A stretch of 64,000 nucleotides of DNA, from the NCBI RefSeq assembly GCF_017562075.2, contig NC_054082.1, positions 1,529,050-1,593,049 of the forward strand, in the 5' to 3' direction. A program made the position numbers and the translations under genes. Shown one piece after another: positions 52,647 through 63,500 of this stretch. The stretch's first letter is position 1, and each line of letters opens with the position of its first letter. Below the pieces are notes generated by a model. That model did no database searches, was not told the origin of the DNA, and worked only from the letters and a program-made list of their open reading frames with translations. This DNA comes from Anopheles merus (taxonomy: Eukaryota; Arthropoda; Insecta; Diptera; Culicidae).

Positions 52647-55591
52647 CCGATGCAATCGTACCGCGCTCGACAGGGTAAATATTAGCTATTAATTAAGCGC
52701 AGTTAACCGAATTATCTCAATCCTTTGCAGCGACGGGAACACTGGGAGACAGGCGGAGAGGCCCCTTCAGCCTCGCGATCAATGCTTCAAACTTTGGCCC
52801 GGAATGCTCCGGCCTGCACGATGAACGATGGGTTTCGTTCAGCATTCCTCGACGTTTAAACAGTAAATTAATTTTACTTTTCGTTGTAGGACGGGCGGGC
52901 CAGTTTCCTTCGCGGGTACGTCACGATCGGTACATGCAAGCTAACGAGCTGTCAATTCGGGGTATGGAAATGTGGAAAATTGAAATGTTTTACCTACGAC
53001 CTACAAATAATTACTGGCAGGAAATGTACAGCAAAGCCCCTAAAGCCCATTACAATGGGAGAGTTCGCGCTCGACGCCTAAAACCAAACCCACTCCCTGG
53101 ACCATTCCCTCCAGGAGCTAATGACACTCGTCATTTGTTGTTCGTCGAAAGTGAGTGGCAGTGTTTCCCGCGGCTTCAGATGGCTCAAGAGATACGATGA
53201 ATTGCTCCGTTTCCGTCACGAACATCGAAGGGCAAGCAACCTTCCAATTGATGGTGGTGACGACCACCAAGCCAGTAGGCGGATGTAAGGCAACGCTCCG
53301 GTTTTGGGGGGTTGTCGTTCGGCCACGTGTTTGAAAGTAAAACGCTCGTTTCTCACTCGCTGGCGAGGGCCACAGTACTCCCTGTTCTCGGTGCGTATCG
53401 ATCGATATCGACATACCCAATCGTCCAAGATCTCCATTTCCAATCTGCCTTCCAATTCTAGATCTAGATGTCGTCAAATGTCGTCCACGGGCAGTCTGCC
53501 AGATCAACCCGCTGCCACGCAGCTGTCGGGCTTCACATTCTTTACACATCGAGCGTACAAAGAACGCAACGGATCAGCCAAATCCGATCGCGCGGCTCCA
53601 TTCGAATCGAACCATTCTTGCCGAAAACCTTGAACGTCATACCCGGTGCCTGTGGCCGGTCCGTCCGACATCACGCCGACGCTCCACATATCGGACGCCC
53701 TCAATTCGCTGCCGTCATGCTGTTCCGTTTTTGCCCACATTGTCTCACTTTTGCGACGGCAAGGGGGGGGGGGGAGGGTGCTCGTCAAACAAATCGTCTC
53801 CGCAGCTTCCCTTGGTACGGTACGATCAGCTTCCCTTTCCCTTTTCTGCGCTAGACATCCGACACTCCGACGACACTTGCGCTCAAGGTCGGAGGAGGAT
53901 CGTTTGTTTCGGGGACTCATCGATGGTCAAACATTACGCAACATTCTTGCGCGAACGTTCTGCCTGCGTACGTGAATTCACTTTCCAAAAAACAGCTACC
54001 TTTGCACAAAATTCCTGGAGTCTGAAGCGTACACTAGAGCGTGGCCAAACGATACGCTCACTGTGTGCTGTATGGGCCATTTTGCAACTCAATCAGAAGA
54101 TCGTCCATACCGTTCTGTGTTCCATTTCCTACGGCGCAAACAGTAAAACCCTACAGACAACGTCATTTTTTAATGGCACCACACTGCACTCGTTACCTGT
54201 TGGCTACGATTGCAGTTGCAGATGTGACACAAAAGTGCATCACAACAGGTAATTGGCGCTACCGAAAGTACCCACTAATGGGTGCACCGTCGGTCTTGGA
54301 AACGCATCATCGCCTACTACGTCTGCTAATGGGTGCGCGAGATCAATGGGAAAAGCATGGCTGAAGCGAGTTTGATGTCACAACTCGTTGCTCCTCGTGT
54401 CACAACTCCTCCTTTTCCTCGGGATGCAGTGCACGGTTCAATTACGGTGCATGCAAGCTTCTTACTCCACGTGGTGCTGCTTAGGAATGCGAAACGAATG
54501 GTTACGATCTAATCGAGAAGAAAATACCCCTTGTTAGAACTTTTCGCACCGCTCGTGTGCGGCCATAGTCAAGCGCATAAAGGACCTACATCGCTTGTCG
54601 GATTAACGACGACGTAAGAGATTAAAACATGCATGGCTCACGGCGAAAGCGCTCGGTAAAGCGCTACCGGAGGGACGGGGTGTTTTCATCCCAACAATAT
54701 CGTTCTGCAGTTTTCGTCGAGTAGGTGAAAGTTGGCCAAACATTTGATTGAATTACAACGCATACCACACCCCGCATACCAGCAGCAGCGACGCAGGCCG
54801 TTACCGACGGGAGTGGGAATCTTTGCTAAAACTTTCACACATCTTCACTCGGGGCTTGGCTGGTGCTCATCGCAAATCAACCGAAAGCTCCCGAAAGCGT
54901 TTTGTAATCCTATGCCACTCCTATCACAAAGACTTTCTAACCATTGCATTCTTGGTCCGCACGCCCAACTTTACACACTTTCGAATGTAATGTCGTCTTG
55001 GTTTGTTGGCCGAGAGAATTCCACACAGTGCAGCAAACTAATCTAAATCGCTTTCTGTCTCTCCAACTCGGGGACAATGCCTTTTGGCACTTTCAACTGG
55101 TACTTTCATTTTCATTTACGTTAAAATTACCATTTGAAAAGGTAAAATAGCTAGCAGACCGATTGACATGGGTGGAATATTTCGAAAAGATTCAAATTCG
55201 TTTGTACAATTTCTCTCATTTGAATGCATTCCAGCTTATTTGAATTTTTAGAAAGAGATGGACTCATTGAACCTCTCGTTTCACGAAGTACTGCCGTTAA
55301 AAGTGCTGAAACTTAATCAAAATTTGCGCAAAATTGACGCAACAAAAAAACGGCGCCTAAAACTGCACGATTTTGTTCTGCGGGGAGCCAAAAGTTTCCC
55401 TTCACTCTTCTGCGACAGGAGCGCCATCTGTAGGAAAGCTAAGTTTAACTTCGGAAAGCTTCGTCCCAGACATCTCCCCTTCGTGTTTGACAGCTGTTTG
55501 ACGGCGTATCGTGTACACGGCCCTTTATCATGTTGATTGTTGCAAAGCCGCAAAATAAACAAATACCGAATTGTGCCCAGTGCGTGATAAA

Positions 55592-55681
55592 AAGTAAGTT
55601 TCTTCGTGTTTTATACTTTGTACCACCGTTCATCTAATGCATCCGATTTCTTTTGTGATCTCTGCACGTTCGAATTTTACA
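55592..55681 (+). other. Probable 5'-UTR intron of COMMD4
   Basis: A consensus donor (gtaagt) near 55592 and a pyrimidine-rich acceptor (cgaattttacag, ending near 55681) bracket a 90-base segment just upstream of the exon that ends with the ATG. No coding frame is implied. Confidence 0.4.
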
Positions 55682-55741
55682 GAGGAAGGTGATTACTTAC
55701 ACAGCTCCAACTTCCGGTGGGTGGTGCATTCGCTTATCAAA

Positions 55742-58700
55742 ATGGTAAGTTTCTTTCCTTCCTCCTCAAAACATCGTACATGCCATCTTCTGTTCGGTTC
55801 GCAAACGCATTGTTTATTGAAATATCCTTGCTGCTCTGGTGTGAGAATTGTGGCGAGTGGCGGCGAACTGTTTACGGGAGCAATAATGATCGGCTTAGCA
55901 ACTGGACTGGACGATGATAACAACAATATCTTGGTAGTATCAAACACACATACACACAAACTGCAACCTTGCACGGACCAGAGGGGAAAGCTTCGAACTC
56001 GGCTGGTGATCGGTGACGCCGGTGACGGTCGGGCAGGCAGGCGGGCCAGCGGCGTTGGCCGGGTTCCCATCATCTTACTGCCGATGATCGAACCACCTTC
56101 CTGCTGCCGCTGCTGCTGCTGCTGCTGCTACCTGAGATGCGAGGAGATCGGGCAGGGGCTGCTCACCGGTCCATCAGGCGGCTGGTGGATCGCTTCGTTT
56201 GCCACCCCACGAATGGAACGGATTTCTTATGACCACCTTCGGCTGCTTGTGCGTCCGGGGCATGTTGCGTTTGCCGCCCCAGGGATAAAACACCTGAGCC
56301 GTGTTCCGTTTGCCACCCCACGAGTGGAACTTTTGCTTCGACACGTACCGTGGCGTATCCCGCTTCTGTGGCCCCACCGAACTGCCACGCCGGACACCGT
56401 CGCAGTACGTTTCGAGATAATCCTGCAGCATGCCCATCAGCTGCTGATCGTTAAAATGCTCCACCAGACAGCGGTAGTACTGTTTCGCGTTTCGGGAGCA
56501 CATCTCGTAGCGGGTTGGTCGAGTCAGCGGCATCGTTTCAAGCATTGGATTTGACGCTGAAAAGCAACAAAAGAGAGCGAATTATTTAATGTGTGTGTTT
56601 TTGCATTTCTCGCAAGCCCTAAAAACCGATCGCTCGACATGCATATCGGTAATCAATACAGCGGGGTTCAGAGTTTTCCGTTAAAATGCGCCATTTTTTA
56701 ATTGCTTCCCTACCGAGTACACTTAAAACGTACTCCTCCTCACACATCCTACCGAGTCCACCACGCCATAATTGCATGATTGCGTTACATTAATTCAACT
56801 AACTTCCCCCTCTACCACCACACCAAGCCCGCGGAAAGCAATCACGCTAAAACGGCTCACAGGACCGTCCCGGTCAACAACAAGCAAAAGCAAACAACAC
56901 GCTTTGCTTGACATCGTTCGTGTTGGTGGGGTGGACATGCGACCAACCAAAAACAAAAAAAAAGAACATACCCTTTTTCACCCTTCAACCCTCCAAGAAC
57001 TTCCGCGTGTAAATGTCCGCGGGCGCGCTAGAGCGCGCACGTGTGTGTGTGTGTGTGTAGAGCAAGTAGCGCACAAAAATACACGATGCTCTTGAACGGG
57101 GAAAGCTAACAGAGAACCTCCTCGAGCGACTTCCAAAATCAAATAAACAGACCGTTGATTTCCGGTCGAAACGACTCACCGCCACCGCGCCCAGCACTCG
57201 CTGAACCTCCGACGGCAGTGCCACTTCCCTCCATCGACGCTGGCCCAACGTCGGTCGTTCTCCGGTTCAGCAACGCTTCTCCGATGTCGTCCTCGTTGTC
57301 GCCGTCGCCGTCCGTCGATTCATCTTCGGCGTTGAGCGTCGTCTCGCCACCAAACAGCAGCGAACAGGCGTCATCGAATCGAACGAATCGTTCCACCATG
57401 TACTTCCGGTAGCGATTGATCAGCGATTGCAGAAGCATTGGTTCGGTCGGGCTGGATCCGGGTGGCCGCAGGTTCCACGCGAACGTGGGACCAATTTCGT
57501 GGGGCAGCTTTGCAACTGAAATCAAATTGCTGCCGGCAGGAGGATCCCCAGCGCCAGCCAGGAGCCGGTCGCGGATACTTTTCCAAATATTCGCACCATC
57601 GAACCCGGTCTCGTCGGTCGGTGGGCGATCACAGCGGCATGCCTGAGGGCCACCGACCAGCACAAATGCAGCCGTTGCCAGAACTAGACAAAATATGGCC
57701 ATCCTTCCTGTCCGCGACCTGTGCACACTTCACACACTACACACTGCGTCTGTGCGCACCGGTTTCTTTTGCACTTTTTTTATCCTTTTGCTCCAAAAAT
57801 AGCTCTGTGTCCTCTCTGTGCACTGAAGTTGCTTTTTTATCCGCGTGTTTGTTTGTCGCTTACACCCTTATCACACACCGCGCGGACACACTCAAAAAGC
57901 CGAACGCGACATCGTCGTGGTCGTCCTGGTCGGGTGCATGTCGACGCGGCCACGGTCAAACGCAAACTGACGCACCTGTTGAACGGCGGATGTCCTTTTT
58001 ATACACTCCCTTACCCTTTCCAAAATAAGATCAGCGCCGGGGCCCACCATTCGGTGGAAACCTACACAAATCATCGATTCGTAAAATAATTCCGAAGGGA
58101 GTTGCGTGCTCGCACCCAGCCCCCAACCCCAACCACTGCCACTGAAGCATCCTTGATTGCTGACAATTACAACCGATTGAAGTATTTCTAACAAACGAAA
58201 AATATTAACGCGCGATGCTGATGGGAAGGATGGGAGGGATAGGATGGCTTGCCTTGATTTAAGATTTACACCCATTATCAAAACGTCGTCGCCGTCGCCG
58301 TCGTCGCCGCCGCCCTGACCCGGCGAAGTCATTTACGCCTCCTTCGCAGGAAGGGACGTGCGTAATGAAAAGTTTTAACCTTAAATGACACCGGCCGGGG
58401 TTGGGTTGGGGCGCATCAAACAGCCAACCGGAAAATAATGGCGCTCAGGTAGGATAGTCCGGCCGTCGTCCGTCCGTCCGTCCGTCCGCCTTGTCGTGCA
58501 ATCAAATCTGTTCAACCGAGCGGAACCGATGAAGCACGTTGCCACTCATTTGAAAAGTTGCACCAAAGCAACCGGATCAGCAGCAGCGGATCCCAGTAGC
58601 CGGGAAAATCCTTTTTGTGCCCGAATAATGCCCACTCTATGTTGGCCTTTGAACGTATCGCCTGGCAGTAAGTAGTGCAGGTACAGTAAGGGTGGACCTG

Positions 58701-59854
58701 CTTTCGTGACGAAAACATATCTGTCGTTGTGGAGTTGTGGAGCAGCTGTGATCACGCTACTTGATTCGGGACAGTTGATAACTGCAAAAGGTGCGTCTTT
58801 GAGGTTCGGAGTGCAAGTTTCATCATTACAACCCCCGTACCACCCTGTTGGGCCCTCCATTTCGAAAGCCATCACGTTGTTTGCGCTGCGACGTCTGTAT
58901 AACTAATTCGGGGCAGCTCTTCACGGCCTGCCGTGAATCGTACGTCATCGGTTGAAGAGAGCAATTAAACCGATTGCCAAGCTATGCGCCAACTTTGCCA
59001 ACTTCTTCCACAAACTGTCCCGCCGTTAACTGGGCCCATTCCGTTTAATGAAGTTGGTGAAAGTTTTTAACCAATCATTTAGCTTTTATGCTTAGCGTAT
59101 CGACGTACTGGGTCCCCCGTTGTGAGTGTATTCTCATTCTACTGGTTGGTCGTTTTTTTAGAAATTTGGCTTCTGCGGTGATGGCGACTGTCCCGATTGG
59201 GTGCTGGCCGAAATCCATTCCAATCTGGCCCAACTCACCACCGGCCAGCTGAACGATCTCGGAGAACATACGGCCAAATCGATTCTAGGCGAAGAAATAC
59301 CGGTAAGTCCAAGGATCGTCGTTAAGGATTGGTTTTTGTTTTTGACTTAAAAAACACGCGTTCTCTGCCTCCAACGTACATTGCAGGAGGCTGAAATTAG
59401 CAAAATCTATTCCATCACTAAAGGTTCCATGGACGGGCCGAAGGGAGGTATCGCCTGTTTACGGTTTCTGCTTACCAGTGCCTCTCGGTACAACACGGAG
59501 AGTGCAGAATTCAGCACGGAACTGCAGCAGCTCGGATTGCCGAAGGAGCATACCGCCATCCTCTGTCGGTTGCTGGACGACTACGTGCAAAAGATACGGG
59601 CCGTACTGCGGGAGAAAAGCTTAAGCATCAATCAGCTGGACACCTTCAGCTGCAGCATTCCGAAGAATACGATCGACTGCATACAGCTCAAGATCGGGAT
59701 ACAGAACGAGATAGTGGACGGTTTGCCGAGAAAAACGGCCCACACCGTGAATCTCAACCGTAACGATGCGTTGCTGCTGCTCAGCGAGCTGAAAGCTGTG
59801 CGCGATACGATGGAGAGCTATAATTTTGATAAGAAATATTCGGAAGAAAAATAA
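55742..59854 (+). CDS. COMMD4: COMM domain-containing protein 4
   Basis: A subunit of the COMMD/CCDC22/CCDC93 complex (Commander), which acts in endosomal recycling and in control of cullin ligases. The body of the protein is clear: exon 59162-59302 encodes KFGFCGDGDCPDWVLAEI, the conserved COMMD4 N-terminus, and exon 59387-59854 encodes the rest, with ELQQLGLPKEH at residues 93-103 and the C-terminal COMM domain from about 130. Total length is 203 residues, close to the roughly 200 usual for the family. There is no ATG directly before the first body exon. The best source is ATG at 55742-55744, immediately followed by a perfect gtaagt donor and in phase 0 with the acceptor (gtttttttag) at 59161. 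That gives a one-codon coding exon and a 3.4-kb intron holding the leucokinin gene. Identity is very sure; the start exon is inferred. Confidence 0.9.
55813..55818 (-). terminator. Lk: Candidate leucokinin polyA signal
   Basis: AATAAA on the minus strand 356 bases past the stop. It lies only some 65 bases from the COMMD4 ATG exon, so the predicted transcript would end inside the host intron. Confidence 0.45.
56174..57702 (-). CDS. Lk: Leucokinin precursor
   Basis: Precursor of myotropic and diuretic kinins, released from neurosecretory cells and acting on a GPCR in Malpighian tubules and hindgut. Two exons, 57702-57180 (donor gtgagt) and 56556-56174 (acceptor ttgcttttcag), join in phase 1 to 301 residues. 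The start MAIFCLVLATAAFVLVGG is a signal peptide; an upstream in-frame GTG is not used. A long spacer with an acidic run (about DGDGDNEDD) follows, then a Cys-containing region (CSRNAKQYYRC ... YLETYC), and then three kinins, each ending WG-GKR: the second Gly is the amide donor and KR the cleavage site. The peptides are DTPRYVSKQKFHSWG, NTAQVFYPWG and NPFHSWG, the triplet typical of mosquitoes. The order is long, VFYP, then short, with a 17-residue linker before the last. The gene appears to lie inside COMMD4 intron 1 on the opposite strand. Confidence 0.95.
56204..56224 (-). other. Lk: Mature kinin 3 coding segment
   Basis: NPFHSWG (residues 286-292), released after a single Arg (VVIR) and before GKR. 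The monobasic N-terminal site is weaker than those of the other two. Confidence 0.88.
56276..56305 (-). other. Lk: Mature kinin 2 coding segment
   Basis: NTAQVFYPWG (residues 259-268), flanked by KR on the left and GKR on the right. The FYPWG core differs from the FHSWG core of the other two peptides. Confidence 0.93.
56315..56359 (-). other. Lk: Mature kinin 1 coding segment
   Basis: DTPRYVSKQKFHSWG (precursor residues 241-255), preceded by KR and followed by GKR; amidated on the final Gly shown. Confidence 0.93.
57181..59161. repeat. Simple repeats upstream of leucokinin
   Basis: Within this part of the host intron are a CGTCGTCGCC-type trinucleotide tract (58284-58314) and five GTCC units (58468-58487). 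Apart from the first leucokinin exon (ending 57702), its promoter and these tracts, I see no supported feature in the interval. Confidence 0.7.
57964..58003 (-). promoter_or_regulatory. Lk: Leucokinin core promoter (TATA and initiator)
   Basis: On the minus strand TATAAAAAGG (58003-57994) is followed by TCAGTTT (57970-57964), a match to the insect initiator TCAGT. The A of the initiator is 35 bases from the first T of the TATA box, slightly long but within reason. It is about 265 bases upstream of the ATG. Confidence 0.55.
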
Positions 59855-59855
59855 A
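59850..59855 (+). terminator. PolyA hexamer overlapping the COMMD4 stop
   Basis: AATAAA at 59850-59855 contains the TAA stop (59852-59854). No other AATAAA is seen in the next 200 bases, so the 3' UTR may be only some 15-30 bases long. Confidence 0.4.
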
Positions 59856-60246
59856 ATGTACACTGACAAAGGAAAGCGTTGCTATAACTTCTCTCTATAA
59901 ATTAGTTTTAAAAGTTTCTGTCATAGAAAAAGTAAATTTTCGAATTTTGCGACGGGTCCAGCGATGTGATCGAAATAACCGCCGTGTATACGCAACTTAA
60001 CTCCCTGCGATGGTCGGTGCTACAATTCAAAATCAAGTAACTTTCTCTTCCTACCTGGGTCTTGTACGCATTCTAAGCGATTAAATGGAATCACCTGTTT
60101 TGTGGAGCATTATTCCATTCACATTTTAAGAAAAATCCATATTTAAACGAGCATTTTCTGATTCGATTCGATGTGTTTTGAATTCATTCAAGAACTCAAG
60201 AGATCCATATAGACGTTCTGACAGCGCATTCAAGCAAACACTCGCC

Positions 60247-60247
<1 letters not shown>

Positions 60248-60278
<31 letters not shown>
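60248..60278. repeat. CA microsatellite
   Basis: About 15 CA units in the spacer between COMMD4 and the RS-protein gene. The rest of the 59856-60400 spacer is AT-rich with no coding signal. Confidence 0.97.
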
Positions 60279-60283
<5 letters not shown>

Positions 60284-60538
60284 GCCGTGCGGAGCATTCA
60301 CTGCACATGTATAGAACATAGGAAAGAAGCCTGAAAAAGTTTCTAGGAAATTTTCTGACACCTTGTTTGTTTGTTTCCGGAACGAATTTATCTATCGGAA
60401 TAGAAGAGTATTTGAAACTTGGGCAAAGTTACGCGTTCCCGACGAAATCATCCCGAACTGTGCCGTGCAGTGAGCTGTGTGGCGAGGATATCGATCTTCT
60501 CACGCACGGACCCATCGTCCGTAGGCTTCGATAACGCC

Positions 60539-63500
60539 ATGGACTTTCTACGTAACTACGAGGCCGCGGACCAGGATGAATCGGAGGATATGGACTCGAA
60601 TCGGGTAAATAGTTAATGCTAATGGTTATAATGTTTGGTCTTACATGTTTGCTACAGGCAGTAAACGATTTTAATATCGCGCACGGTGCGAAGCATTTTC
60701 GTGAATATTGTGATCGTGCACACACCCCCAGGAGCGATGGAAGCTAGACCTTTTTTTTGGGGGGGGGGGGAATATGGCCATATACGGAAGCTATCCCGGA
60801 TCTGTGTACAGAAAAGGGTACAGATTAACCAATGCGTGACACCGCCGCCGTTGAATGGTTAAAAAAAGAAATTTTCAAAATTAAATATAGCTTGCGAGCA
60901 GTGCCTGGCTGGATGTGCTAACCAACCATCGCACAAATACGATACGAGTGGGTACAGTAACGTGTGCATCTCCTGCGGTTGAAGATTATTGATTTTTTTT
61001 TTTGTCTGAAAATGTTAAGCCACCGCACATGTACTCAATGTGGAATGGTGTCAAAGCGATCACGAGGGGAGATGTGATTCCATGTTTATAGATGATGATG
61101 ATGATTAGCGTAATGTCTCCTATTACTGTCTATACTAAACATTGCTGATGCACTGGCTCAAGGTCACGAGAGTGTCAATTCCAAAGCAATTCCACCAGTC
61201 GAGTGGTGAACGTTACGGATTGTTTGGGGAAAATGGTTGTTTCCGTAAAGCAGAAGAAACATTGCAGCGTCAGTTGTAAAGACCACCTTAATAACACCAT
61301 TTGCCTGTCTTGCCTGTATGTATCCTGAATAGTTGCCCCTTCCCATAGGAACATACCGCCTCACCGACCGGTTCGTCGAGCTCGTCCGCATCGGCGGGAT
61401 CACCCAAAAGAAGAACCGCGGACAAACAGCCGTCAGCCCGCGACCAAAAGGATAAGAAGCAGGATGCAAAGCAAAGCAAGGGCCAGCATAAATCACGCAA
61501 GGAGCGGGACGAGGTAAATATGCATGCACTTAGGCTTAGCACCTTTCTCTTGTTCATATTTCCCACTTTCTCTGTAAAATTAGCTTGTTGTCCACTGAAT
61601 CATGTAGCAAAAGAAAAATAATGTGCATTATCTTAACGCAATCTGTAGTTGTACGTGAAATTATACTACTTGAACGGAACTGTTTCTGAACAAAAACTAT
61701 GAAAAGCGAGCTCAATTCTCCATTCCAATGTTCCAAGCTGTTTTGTATTTTCTATCTCTCCAAAACCCGTTCACATCTCTCGAATCTCTCACTAACCGAT
61801 CAGTACTTCGTTCATTTCTTTCGAAACCACCGCCAATTGTCAATTGCCAATAATCCTGACGCCTATTATGTTGTCGTCCAAAGAACACCTCAATCATTTA
61901 GCCTTTTTTAAAAAAAATGCATATGCCACAAAATCCCTCAAAACACACACAAACACACAAACTCAAAAGAACCTCCCAAGTGCGACGAACCTGCTGGATT
62001 CACGTCACCAGCCCCGTACTACTACCACTACTACTACGACAAGCGCGGTCATCGGACTGTAGGCGCCGAACATTCCCACTCTTCCATCGGGAGCGTTGTC
62101 TTTCCTGGAAGATGCTACTGCCCAGTCTGTTTCTGGACACCAACATCCCGTAGCCAGATCCACGCGCGGCCTAGCAGTAGAAAAAGGGCGGGTTTTGACG
62201 ATGTGTATGACGATGGGGCGTAGGGATTGCGGATTGTGAGAAACGCTCAGAGAATGGCAAACCCCAGCGCCGGATCGTTTCTTTCGCAATCCGCTGTGAG
62301 TAAGAAGAAGCTTTGCTGTGTAAGTATGGCTAGAAAAGCAACCTAATTTGTACCGAAACCGACACATTTCTCACCCTTTCTTCTTCTCTACCGCCAATTT
62401 CCAATAATGTTACTCTTTTAAAGCGTAATTTACAAATACTGTAAAATGAGTACGTATATCGGTGCATTCTGGGCCCACCACCCATCCATGGTATCGATCG
62501 GCGCTGCTTTCTGAATGTTATGTATCGAACTATGGAAAGAAGGAACCTATTTCTCCCAATAAGCTCACTTACTGCAAACAATTGTGCTCGCCTAGTGCGT
62601 GACGCCTTTCGGGTTCGAATCGAGCTCGATTCGATTCCGTCACTGCATCGACAGCGAGCGGATTGAGTGCAGTATAAAACAACAGCTGGGACGTACGCAT
62701 GGCGTTTGCTTCTTTCGTTGTAGAACTCATCATCGTCATCCTCGTCGTCGCGAAGCTCGTCACGTTCTAACTCAACGGATGGTTCCCGCTGCTCGAAGTC
62801 GAAGTCTCCGTCCCGCAGTCCTTCGCCGGCATCGCGAACGAAACGGGCCAAAAATGGTGCTGATGAGCATAAATCGTCAGAGAAAACATCATCCGGGAAA
62901 AAGGATAGCAAGAACAGACAATCGAAATCGCCTTCGGGCGATCAGCGCCGCTCAACAGGCAACGGTAGTAACAATAAGGTATGAAATTGCCGTCAAGCGG
63001 CTACCAATTCCTTTCGATCGTTTCAATAAACTTCCCTGTTTCCTTGTAGAGTCCAATGAAAGCAGACCGGAAGGATAAAAGGAAATCTTCCCCACCGAGG
63101 CACGATGCCAGCAAGCGCGACCGAAGCCAGTCCCGTGAGCGTGAGCGTAAAAATCGTGACAAGGATCGCGAGCGCGAGCGTGATCGCACACGAGAACGGG
63201 AGCGTCAACAGCGCAATCGTGACCGAGATCGGGAGCGAGAGCGCCAAAAGGATCGCCCGAAGGATCGTAACCGTGATCGTGAGCGTGACCGCGAGCGGGA
63301 ACGGGATAGAGACCGGGAACGTAGCCGTTATGATCGTGATCGTGGCTCGGCTCGGGACTCTCGCGGCGATTACCACCGAGATCAACGACGTGGGGGAGGA
63401 AATTGGAGGTAATTATTTTCTACTTTCTTCTACTTTTAGATCCGATAATAACTTCCCCTTCCACTTTATAGCAAATCCAATGAGCGTGATAATAATCGAC

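Larger units (their letters stand above)
24765..55520. other. Gene-poor interval of about 31 kb
   Basis: No recognisable protein family, rRNA or complete tRNA. It contains four long dinucleotide repeats, homopolymer G tracts, two X-box-like palindromes, a DR1 element, a tRNA B-box-like remnant and one splice-bounded open segment at 43347-43427. Long open frames (for example 43750-44421 and 45956-46477, plus strand) have no family features beyond a hydrophobic start in the second. It could be intergenic regulatory DNA or a large intron. Confidence 0.5.

Noticed and set aside
53541..53740. Minus-strand string ASDMWSVGVM, resembling protein kinase subdomain IX
   Set aside because: No other kinase motif (HRD, DFG, APE, Gly loop) lies on either side in any frame, and the downstream residues do not continue a kinase fold. 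Treated as coincidence.
55258..55536. 92-codon plus-strand ORF upstream of COMMD4
   Set aside because: It is Lys/Arg/Leu-rich without homology and lies where the COMMD4 promoter and leader should be.
58546..58872. 108-codon minus-strand ORF starting MAFEMEGPTGWYGG in the COMMD4 intron
   Set aside because: The amino-acid string looks protein-like, but third-position G/C is near background, there is no signal peptide or recognised family, and ORFs of this length are expected by chance.
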